Source of the DNA: JBBIKU01 sp037445245
GTDB taxonomy: Bacteria; Chloroflexota; Anaerolineae; Anaerolineales; Anaerolineaceae
Assembly: GCA_037445245.1 (NCBI GenBank)
Contig: JBBIKU010000111.1
Location: forward strand, 1-7,704
Direction of reading: 5' to 3'
DNA length: 7,704 nucleotides
The translations under genes and the position numbers were made by a program. Of the stretch, positions 1 to 5,842 are shown piece by piece. Each line of letters begins with the position of its first letter. The stretch's first letter is position 1. The notes below the pieces were generated by a model. That model did not search any database, was not told where the DNA came from, and saw only the letters and a program-made list of their open reading frames with translations.

Positions 1-250
1 GCCCCAGCATGAGGTAAAACCCGAACAGGAACACCCCTTTGCCGGGTTCGGCAGTGTAAGGGAGGGTGAAAGTAACTGACCCACCCCATCCCTGCATCAT
101 TTTTGCCAGGTAGGAATTGCCATCGATGGGGTTGAGCAAAAAGCCGCCAAAAACATGCGTTGCACCCCCCGCCGCAGCCGCCCATATGTACGGAAGACTG
201 ACTGCCATAACCAATAGAGCCGCGATAAGCCCATACTTCCACGCCGACAT
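1..250 (-). CDS. Polytopic membrane protein of unknown function, N-terminal part only
   Basis: The reverse strand reads MSAWKYGLIAALLVMAVSLP and continues open to the left edge of the window, giving 83 residues with the C-terminal portion missing. Residues about 7-28 form a hydrophobic, Ala/Leu/Val-rich first membrane segment. A soluble stretch follows with the phrases FGGFLLNPIDGNSYLAKM and FTLPYTAEPGKG, and a second hydrophobic segment (VFLFGFYLMLG) begins at the edge. I recall similar openings in large uncharacterised membrane proteins of Chloroflexota, perhaps of the glycosyltransferase/O-antigen ligase type, but no catalytic motif is visible here. The start at 250 is preferred because GGAGG (256-260) lies five bases upstream. 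An in-frame ATG at 262 would put that Shine-Dalgarno inside the gene. It is divergent from the zinc-ribbon gene and shares its palindrome-containing upstream region. Confidence 0.7.
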   Translation of the reverse strand, partial: MSAWKYGLIAALLVMAVSLPYIWAAAAGGATHVFGGFLLNPIDGNSYLAKMMQGWGGSVTFTLPYTAEPGKGVFLFGFYLMLG

Positions 251-297
251 CCCACCCTCCATAAGAATTCGGCAATTGAAACCGGTGAAATCCTCGC

Positions 298-323
298 TTT
301 ATTTTAATCTAGAGTAAAATAAA
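298..323. repeat. 26-bp AT-rich near-perfect palindrome (candidate operator)
   Basis: The left arm is TTTATTTTAATCT (298-310) and the right arm is AGAGTAAAATAAA (311-323). Twelve of thirteen base pairs are complementary, with one A/G mismatch (307 against 314) and no loop. Dyads with no spacer are more typical of a site bound by a dimeric regulator than of an RNA hairpin, and the arms lack the GC-rich stem of an intrinsic terminator. The palindrome sits between two divergent genes, about 50 bases upstream of the leftward start and about 65 upstream of the predicted transcription start of the rightward gene. The binding protein cannot be named. Confidence 0.6.
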
Positions 324-335
324 AAGGTGCACCTT
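324..335. repeat. Perfect 12-bp palindrome AAGGTGCACCTT
   Basis: AAGGTGCACCTT is fully self-complementary and directly abuts the AT-rich palindrome on its left. The two dyads are centred about 19 bp apart (310.5 and 329.5), which is close to two helical turns, so dimers bound at both would lie on nearly the same face of the DNA. It falls in the divergent intergenic region, upstream of the -35 box of the rightward promoter. A regulatory role is inferred from position and symmetry only. Confidence 0.55.
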
Positions 336-352
336 ACAAAGCTGTTCACTGC

Positions 353-381
353 TTGCCGAATGCCGTAACCAACCCTATAAT
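353..381 (+). promoter_or_regulatory. Sigma-70-type promoter for a predicted leaderless mRNA
   Basis: TATAAT at 376-381 is a perfect -10 box. Exactly 17 bp upstream, TTGCCG at 353-358 matches the -35 consensus TTGACA at four of six positions. With the -10 box conventionally at -12 to -7, transcription would begin at 388 or 389, which is the A of the ATG that opens the zinc-ribbon protein. No Shine-Dalgarno sequence precedes that ATG, which fits a leaderless transcript. A start at the TTG of position 353 would put the whole promoter inside the gene and is therefore unlikely. Confidence 0.65.
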
Positions 382-388
382 CTTAACC

Positions 389-1090
389 ATGAATCAATCC
401 ACCCAGTTATACCAATTGCAGAAAATCGACAGCGAAATCGATCAGATCGACGCCCGCCTGAGCAAGATCGAAGCCGAAGTCAAAGCCGATCAAAGTGTGC
501 TCGCTGCGCAACAGACCCTCGCCAAGGCAGAAAAAGCACAGGTAGCCGCGGTCAAAGCCCTGCGCCAAGCGGAAGAAGCCGTGCAAGCGCTTCAAGAGAA
601 AATTTCCACCATTGAAGCCACACTCTATAACGGCTCCATTCATAACCCCAAAGAGCTGCAAGGGCTTCAGGAAGAGGCTGCCTCTTTAAAACGGCGTCTT
701 GCCACGCTGGAAGACCAGCAACTGGAAGCCATGCTCGAACTCGAAAAAGCTGATGAGACACTTAGCGGCTGTCAAAAGGCGCTCGAAGCTAGCCGGGCAG
801 ACTTCACCGAACGGCAGGCTGGACTGCTGGGCGAGAAGGATCAGTTGTTAAAAAATAGTCAACGTTTGAAAGCAGAACGGCACGCAAAGGTTGGATCGAT
901 TTTACCCGAATACCTTGAAATATACGAAAGCCTGCGCGGGCAAAAACGGGGGCTGGCGGTGGCATTGATCGAAGATCACGCCTGTCTCGCCTGCGGCGCA
1001 AGTGTGCGCCCAGCTCAAACGCAGGCAGCGCGCGCCCCCAACCAGATCGCCTATTGCACCTCTTGCGGACGAATTCTATACGCTGATTGA
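389..1090 (+). CDS. Coiled-coil protein with C-terminal C4 zinc ribbon (COG1579 / zf-RING_7 family)
   Basis: The protein has 233 residues. Residues about 5-165 are a long Glu/Lys/Gln/Ala-rich heptad region that should form an antiparallel coiled-coil hairpin. The loop of the hairpin contains the family-typical phrase NPKEL (86-90) followed by QGLQEE. The C-terminal domain carries two Cys pairs, CLAC (199-202) and CTSC (223-226), forming a zinc ribbon. The architecture matches COG1579. Characterised relatives include a Helicobacter pylori flagellar/RNA-binding protein and a chlamydial type III secretion chaperone, but most members, including those of Anaerolineae, have no assigned role. The ATG at 389 is chosen because a consensus promoter ends seven bases before it. 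The TTG at 353 would add 12 residues that do not look like the family. The stop codon is five bases before the NACHT gene, so the two are probably co-transcribed. Confidence 0.9.
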   Translation: MNQSTQLYQLQKIDSEIDQIDARLSKIEAEVKADQSVLAAQQTLAKAEKAQVAAVKALRQAEEAVQALQEKISTIEATLYNGSIHNPKELQGLQEEAASLKRRLATLEDQQLEAMLELEKADETLSGCQKALEASRADFTERQAGLLGEKDQLLKNSQRLKAERHAKVGSILPEYLEIYESLRGQKRGLAVALIEDHACLACGASVRPAQTQAARAPNQIAYCTSCGRILYAD

Positions 1091-1095
1091 TCGAC

Positions 1096-3647
1096 ATGCC
1101 CAATCTGCCGCCCATCGATCGTATTTCATTCATTGCAGGATTCATCGCGGCTTCGCTTTTCTGGTGGCTCATCAAGCGGGCAAAAGCCCGCCTGCCTCAC
1201 CTGCACGCATTTTTCAAACAGCAAAGCCAGACTGCCCGCCAGCGCAACCAGGCGGGGATCTCGATTTTTCTGCGCGAAGACACCCTGCGCCGGGCACAGG
1301 CAATGCACCTTGCCAAAGAATTGTTCGCTCTGGATGAGATCCTGATCCAGCCCCAATTAATCGCTCCACCCAGCCACATCGCCTCGCCCGACGCACCGAC
1401 CGCCATCGAAGCGATTGCTAACCTGATCGTCCCCTACACACCCGATTGCCCCGAACTAAGCAGTTCGATCCATGCAATCCGCCTGGCGCCAGTACAGGCG
1501 CTCGAAAACAACCTCAACGTGGTCATCCTAGGACAGGCAGGAAGCGGAAAAACCATTACCCTGGCGCACCTCGCCACGCTGATCGCCCGCGCTGACCCGC
1601 AAGCGGGGACGCTGGCGGATTGCCTCCCGCTGCTGTTGCACGTTCTCGATCTTGAGCTTAGCCTTGCCGAAAAAGACGACCCCATTACGCCCCTGGTCAA
1701 AGCCCTATCGAAAAAGATCCCCTTCCCGTACGCCTCTCGCCTAGCGGGGTTCATCAAACACACTTGCAAGGATGGAAAGACAATGCTGCTTCTAGACGGC
1801 ATGGACGAGCTGCCGCCACCCGACTGCAAAGAAGCGACAAATTACCTGCGCTGCCTGCTGGAACACTATCCCCGCTTGCGGGTGATGGCCACTGCCTCGA
1901 CACAATATCTGGACGGCTTATTGGAACTGGGCTTTTTTCCGCTGGGTGTGGCTGCCTGGACGAACCGAGAACGCAAACAGTTCATCGAGCGTTGGAGCAG
2001 CCACTGGCAGGAAAACATCATGGATGCAAAACGGCATTCAGAAGAGGCGCGCGACACCATCACACGCCTGATCGCCGGCTGGCTTTCGGCTGACTACGCC
2101 GTGCACACCCCGCTTGAGTGGACACTCAAAACCTGGGCGGCTTTCGCCAACGACAGCCGCGGCCCCACTGTCAATGCAGCCATCGAGGCATACCTGGAAC
2201 GGCACACCCATCGCATCGCTCCCCTTGCGGCGCTACAGGGAATGGCAAACGAGTTTCTGGTCCACCGGGCGGCAAGTCTTTCCTACACACAACTCAAAAA
2301 ATTCTTTTCCAACTACAACCTGCCCACACCCGATGAAGAGGAAGGCAAGTTGCCCGAAGCGAGCGACCACGAATTGCCACCCCTCCAAAAAAGCAAGCGG
2401 AAACGGGTGAAGAAACAAAGGCTTTCATCCGCTGATCGCATCCTTAGGGCATGGTTAAATAACGGATTGATCATCGAGCACGCCCGGGAGCGAATTCGTT
2501 TCTGCCACCCCCTCTTCGCCGCTTATCTGGCTGCATCCGTTGCGGACGCCGAAACCACCGCCGCGAACCTGACCAACGCTCAAACCTGGTCACTCACGCA
2601 CCTGACCTGCCGCTTCCTGGCTTGGCAAGGCAAGCTGGATCAATGGATCACAGCCGCCATCTTACAGACGGATGACCCCTTTTACTCGTTGATTTTAACG
2701 ATCGGGCGCTGGCTGAGTTACGCCCCGTTAAACGCCGGCTGGCGGTCACCGGTGATGCGACAACTGCTGAACCTGCTGCACACTGAGTCGATCCCTATCG
2801 GCATACGCGCCCGCTTTGTAGCTGCCCTCGTTGTCACCAATGATCCTGCCATGCCGCGACTCTTCAAACAACTGTTGCTCTCGCCGTCACCGGTCATCAG
2901 GCAGTTGAGTGGACTAGCATACAGCGCCGCCGCTGACCGGCACGCCATCAACGATCTACTTGAAGTTTATGCCGATCCAGCCGGCGAAGTACGCCTGGCA
3001 GCCTGCCTGGCAATCGGGTCGATGGACAACCCCAGGGCACNNNNNNNNNNATCATCCAAAGCACCCTGCTGGAAGGCGATGAGAACCAACGCCAGGCTGC
3101 CGCTGAGATCCTCGCTTACCACCAGCCAGAGGGTCACGAAATTCTCAAGGAAGCAGCCACCTCGACCGACCTGCTGACCCGCCGGGCAGCCGTGCTGGGA
3201 CTTTCACATATCCGCGAGCCGTGGACGATCGCCCTCTTCGAAAAGATCAGCGTTGAAGATGGGCAATGGGTTGTCCGCAATGTTGCTGCTCAGGCACTCG
3301 AAGCGATAAAAGGGAACATATCAGGGGCGCCCAAACCGTTGACACCCCTGCATGAAGCAGCCTGGCTGATTGAGTTCGCCAGCCAGCGTGGGCGTAGCGT
3401 TGCCCCCGATCCATCGCCAATCGATCTGCTGTTGGATGCGCTGAGAACAGGAACGGCTGAAGAAAAGCTGTGCGCGCTGCAACACCTGCAAAAAACCTCA
3501 CACGCCGACGAAGGGGTCGTTCGCGCCATCTTCGAGCAAATGTACCGCGAGTCAGGGAAATTACAGGATGCCGCCAGCTACGCGGCTTGGCTGCTAGCGA
3601 TCAGCGGTGCAGCAATACCCTCCCCCTCCAAATACGGTTACGGTTGA
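1096..3647 (+). CDS. Membrane-anchored NACHT-domain NTPase with HEAT-repeat tail (interrupted by an assembly gap)
   Basis: This is a STAND-type P-loop NTPase of roughly 850 residues. Residues 10-26 (ISFIAGFIAASLFWWLI) form one membrane anchor followed by KRAKAR, so the bulk should face the cytoplasm. The Walker A motif is GQAGSGKT (146-153). The NACHT-type Walker B is MLLLDGMDELP (230-240), with D234 and the D237-E238 pair. A basic, low-complexity linker (KSKRKRVKKQR) precedes the NACHT-associated helical segment FCHPLFAAYLAA. From about residue 566 to the end there are HEAT-like helical repeats of about 30-31 residues (for example RLAACLAIGS, RQAAAEILAY, RRAAVLGLSH, VRNVAAQALEA). Ten Ns at 3041-3050 split the HEAT region, and reading must change register there; see the gap entry. 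The ATG at 1096 is preferred over the TTG at 1087 that overlaps the upstream stop, though no Shine-Dalgarno is visible for either. NACHT/STAND proteins act as ligand-triggered switches, including in antiphage defence, but no effector domain is visible here, so the role is unknown. Confidence 0.85.
3041..3050. other. Assembly gap (N10 placeholder) inside the NACHT gene
   Basis: Ten consecutive Ns separate two stretches that are both well-formed HEAT-repeat coding sequence in different registers. The left side ends at codon 648 plus one base (c3040), and the right side resumes cleanly with ATC at 3051. Continuity requires a true gap length of 2 modulo 3, which ten is not, so the ten Ns are best read as a fixed-size scaffolding placeholder. 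The repeat spacing of about 30-31 residues suggests that only about one to three codons are missing. The register change is therefore an artefact and not evidence of a pseudogene. Confidence 0.85.
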
Positions 3648-3670
3648 TCGATCTCTTTCAATGCGTGCAC

Positions 3671-3985
3671 TTACCGCATGTGGGCGATAATGCGTTCCTG
3701 GACACTCGCTGAATCCATGCCAATAACCGTCACCAGTTTATCCCTGCCCGAGCGCCCGCTGATGATTTCCAATTGTGAAGGGGGTACGCCCAGAACATCT
3801 GCCATAAAATTGAGTAAAGCCTGGTTCGCTTTGCCTTCCACCGGCGGCGCGGTGAGGCAGACCTTCAGTGTTCCATCATCCATGACCGTCAATATCTCGT
3901 TGCGGCTAGAACGCGGCGTGACCCGAACCGCAATCGCGGCGCCTTTTCTTCCATCATGCAATCGAAATTTGCGACCGCCACCCAT
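3671..3985 (-). CDS. yggU: YggU / DUF167 family protein (UPF0235)
   Basis: This is a small 104-residue alpha/beta protein of the DUF167 (UPF0235) family. Diagnostic stretches are VTPRSSRNE (22-30), LTAPPVEGKANQALL (44-58) and SGRSGRDK (76-83), which together are the conserved core of this family. The biochemical function is not known, although structures of relatives exist. The start at 3985 is supported by GAGGTGA (3990-3996), which also contains the stop codon of the preceding yggT gene. It is the last gene of the leftward operon and ends 23 bases from the convergent NACHT gene, with no strong terminator between them. Association with yggS and yggT is conserved in many bacteria. Confidence 0.92.
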   Translation of the reverse strand: MGGGRKFRLHDGRKGAAIAVRVTPRSSRNEILTVMDDGTLKVCLTAPPVEGKANQALLNFMADVLGVPPSQLEIISGRSGRDKLVTVIGMDSASVQERIIAHMR

Positions 3986-3989
3986 GCGA

Positions 3990-3996
3990 TCACCTC
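3990..3996 (-). promoter_or_regulatory. Shine-Dalgarno of yggU overlapping the yggT stop codon
   Basis: GAGGTGA on the reverse strand includes the TGA stop of yggT, and its GAGG core is seven bases from the ATG of yggU. A ribosome terminating on yggT would sit on the initiation site of yggU, so the two are probably translationally coupled. Confidence 0.7.
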
Positions 3997-4256
3997 AATG
4001 TCAATATCAGACTTACCAGAATAAACTCGATGACCTGGATCAGAATGATCAATATCAAGGGGCTGAAGTCGATCATCTGAATCGGCGGGACGACCCGGCG
4101 GATCGGCAGTAACAACGGTTCAACAATGCGAGCCAGATAGACTCGAATTGAATGGTAAGGAGGCAGAAAATATCCCAGGATGACATATGCTATCACCAGG
4201 ATGGACAGCACCCGCCCCAACAAACGAATAACATCGATGAGCAGCATCACCACCAT
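3990..4256 (-). CDS. yggT: YggT family (YlmG-like) small integral membrane protein
   Basis: The protein has 88 residues and two membrane segments, about 4-30 and 64-86. Between them is the family-typical stretch EPLLLPIRRVVPPI (46-59), followed by the conserved MIDFSPLILIILIQ (61-74). The YggT/YlmG family lies next to cell-division and PLP-homeostasis genes in many bacteria and is linked in plastids and cyanobacteria to nucleoid or thylakoid organisation, but its molecular function is not established. The start at 4256 is set by GGAGG at 4262-4266, five bases upstream. An internal ATG three codons later is less well placed. It lies 40 bases after yggS and four bases before yggU. Confidence 0.92.
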   Translation of the reverse strand: MVVMLLIDVIRLLGRVLSILVIAYVILGYFLPPYHSIRVYLARIVEPLLLPIRRVVPPIQMIDFSPLILIILIQVIEFILVSLILTLR

Positions 4257-4261
4257 AAACG

Positions 4262-4266
4262 CCTCC
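4262..4266 (-). promoter_or_regulatory. Shine-Dalgarno (GGAGG) of yggT
   Basis: GGAGG on the reverse strand lies five bases upstream of the ATG at 4256. It selects that ATG over the in-frame ATG three codons downstream. It is in the 40-base spacer after yggS, the longest gap in this operon. Confidence 0.75.
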
Positions 4267-4296
4267 CATTATAACTGGATAAGGGTTCGCCCGAGC

Positions 4297-5043
4297 TTAC
4301 ATTTTTATCGGTCGAGCGCCCAAAATTGCCTGACCGATCCGCACCAGCGTTGCCCCTTCCCGGATTGCCGCCTCGTAATCGCCGCTGGTGCCCATCGAAA
4401 GCGCATCCCAACGGGCATTCGGGAAACACCCCGCCAGGTAATCACGCAAACGCCTCAACCGAACAAAATAGGGATGGGTCTGTTGGGCATCTGTCAACAA
4501 TGGCGGCATCGTCATCAACCCCTGAACACCCAAATGCGGCAAAGCGAGAATTTTTTCAATCTCCGGCAGTATTGCCGCCCAGCGATCTTCCTCCATTGCT
4601 TTCCATCCATATTTGGAAGACTCGCCCCCCACGTTGAATTCCAGTAAAACCGGCAGGGTTTTATCCGCCTGTGCCAGCAGACGCTCCAGCCGTTCGGCAA
4701 TACGCCAGCTATCCAGCGAGTGCATCATCTGAAAATGTTCGACTACCAGCTTCGCCTTGCGGCTTTGCAGATGACCGATCATGTGCCACTCCGGCAACTC
4801 AGCCTGCTTCAACGCCATTATTTTTTCAGTCGCTTCTTCGGGATAATTCTCGCCCAGGCAGGTCGCTCCGGCGGCAATCGCGGCTTCGACAACTTCGACT
4901 GGTTGTGATTTGGTCACCACCACGAGGCGCACCGAAGCTGGATCGCGCCCGCTCTCCTTTGCGGCGCGCTCAATATTTAACTGAACCCGTTCAAGATTAC
5001 GTCGGATGGTCTCCGCTAAACGCAGCCTGAATGCGTTCTCCAC
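4297..5043 (-). CDS. yggS: YggS / PLPBP family pyridoxal-phosphate homeostasis protein
   Basis: At 248 residues it has the usual bacterial length (about 220-250). The fold is the alanine-racemase-like TIM barrel that binds pyridoxal 5'-phosphate without known catalysis and buffers free PLP in the cytoplasm. Visible signatures are VVVTKSQP with K45 as the expected Schiff-base lysine, CLGENYPEE (62-70), WHMIGHLQSRKAK (86-98) and the C-terminal phosphate-binding region with LSMGTSGDYEAAI and GATLVRIGQAILGAR. The initiator is GTG at 5043, the first codon of MENAFRLRL. It is preceded by GGGGGTGA (5047-5054), which includes the stop codon of the upstream ylmD-type gene, so coupling is likely. The gap between the two genes is three bases. 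Confidence 0.95.
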   Translation of the reverse strand: MENAFRLRLAETIRRNLERVQLNIERAAKESGRDPASVRLVVVTKSQPVEVVEAAIAAGATCLGENYPEEATEKIMALKQAELPEWHMIGHLQSRKAKLVVEHFQMMHSLDSWRIAERLERLLAQADKTLPVLLEFNVGGESSKYGWKAMEEDRWAAILPEIEKILALPHLGVQGLMTMPPLLTDAQQTHPYFVRLRRLRDYLAGCFPNARWDALSMGTSGDYEAAIREGATLVRIGQAILGARPIKM

Positions 5044-5046
5044 TGC

Positions 5047-5832
5047 TCACCCCCGCAAAGCCAGAATTGCACCGAAGCGACCGGTTTTGCCCATCTCGCC
5101 GCGGTGCGAATACCAGTCGTCCTGGTTGCAGGCGGTGCAAACGCCGGCGGTCTCAACTTTTCGCACGCCCGCTGTTTGCAGACTGAGGCGATTGGCAGCC
5201 CACAGATCCAGGTGCATCTTGCCATCCCTTTCCATCAAAAGTTGATTTACCTGCTCGCCAAAGACGGCGTTCGTGGCAGCGATCACATCCTGCCCCACCA
5301 GGTAATGATCGACACCTATCGAAGGTCCAATTCCAGCCCGGATATCGGTTGGGCAACAGCCGTAGCGTCTTGCCATTGTCCGCACAACCTGCTCTGCAAT
5401 GCGCTTGATCGTTCCTACCCAGCCAGCATGGGCAATGCCGATCACCCGTTTGACCGGATCGTAAAAAAAGATCGGCACGCAATCGGCAAAACGCATGAAT
5501 AACGTGATGCGCGGGTCGTTGGTCAAGATGGCATCCGCCTGGATGGGTTGACTTTCCAGTGGTCGCGGTTGGTCAACACACACCACCCGGTCACTGTGTA
5601 CCTGCCAGGTATCGAAAATCGATTCCACCGGTCGCTGCATCAAGTCAAAGATGCGCCGGCGATTCTCGATCACATTCGTCCGTGTATCGCCCACCGTTCC
5701 ACCCAGATTGAGCGAACGCCACGGATGCGGGCTTACTCCACCTCGTCGGGTAAATATACCCTGCACGATGTCTGGTTGCATCAGCAGCTCAAACTGAAAT
5801 AGCTTGAGTTCACCGCGTTGAATGAATGGCAT
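5047..5832 (-). CDS. pgeF: YlmD/YfiH-type multicopper-oxidase-fold protein (peptidoglycan editing factor / purine nucleoside phosphorylase family)
   Basis: The protein has 261 residues and spans the full family length. It carries the metal-binding triad of the CNF1/YfiH-like fold: H79 in WQVHS, C118 in RFADCVP and H135 in IAHAGW. Other family marks are FTRRGGVS (27-34), LNLGGTVGD (41-49), GIGPSIG (167-173), YSHRGE (241-246) and TGRFGAILAL (250-259). Members of this family act on adenosine, inosine or 5'-methylthioadenosine in vitro, and in E. coli the protein prevents misincorporation of serine into peptidoglycan stems. Which activity applies here cannot be read from the sequence. The ATG at 5832 follows an AGGA-type binding site. 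The gene lies ten bases after the DUF2085 gene and three before yggS, as in the Bacillus ylmD-ylmE arrangement. Confidence 0.93.
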   Translation of the reverse strand: MPFIQRGELKLFQFELLMQPDIVQGIFTRRGGVSPHPWRSLNLGGTVGDTRTNVIENRRRIFDLMQRPVESIFDTWQVHSDRVVCVDQPRPLESQPIQADAILTNDPRITLFMRFADCVPIFFYDPVKRVIGIAHAGWVGTIKRIAEQVVRTMARRYGCCPTDIRAGIGPSIGVDHYLVGQDVIAATNAVFGEQVNQLLMERDGKMHLDLWAANRLSLQTAGVRKVETAGVCTACNQDDWYSHRGEMGKTGRFGAILALRG

Positions 5833-5842
5833 GCACGTCCTG

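Noticed and set aside
353..388. N-terminal extension of the zinc-ribbon protein starting at TTG 353
   Set aside because: It would place the -35 and -10 boxes in the coding region, and the 12 extra residues do not resemble the family, whereas the ATG at 389 gives a typical opening.
1087..1095. TTG start of the NACHT protein overlapping the upstream stop
   Set aside because: It is possible, but ATG at 1096 is only three codons later and is the commoner initiator; neither has a Shine-Dalgarno, so the ATG is kept.
1434..1829. 131-codon open frame on the reverse strand
   Set aside because: It lies antisense to the NACHT domain including Walker A and B, and its translation is Ser/Arg/Cys-rich without any recognisable motif.
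3178..3647. Separate small HEAT protein gene starting near 3192
   Set aside because: Its frame extends upstream without a stop to 3051, directly after the N run, and continues the HEAT pattern of the NACHT protein; it is the same gene.
3661..3679. Inverted repeat ATGCG...CGCAT as a terminator
   Set aside because: The stem is only five base pairs, with a nine-base loop and no T-tract on either strand.
3678..4112. 144-codon forward open frame across yggU and yggT
   Set aside because: It is antisense to two well-supported genes and has no motif.
4268..4273. TATAAT on the reverse strand just upstream of yggT as an internal promoter
   Set aside because: Transcription would start at about 4261, downstream of the GGAGG site, and the expected -35 position reads GCTCGG; it is probably a chance match in an operon spacer.
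4180..4647. 155-codon forward open frame across yggT and yggS
   Set aside because: It is antisense to YggT and YggS, which are both clearly recognised.
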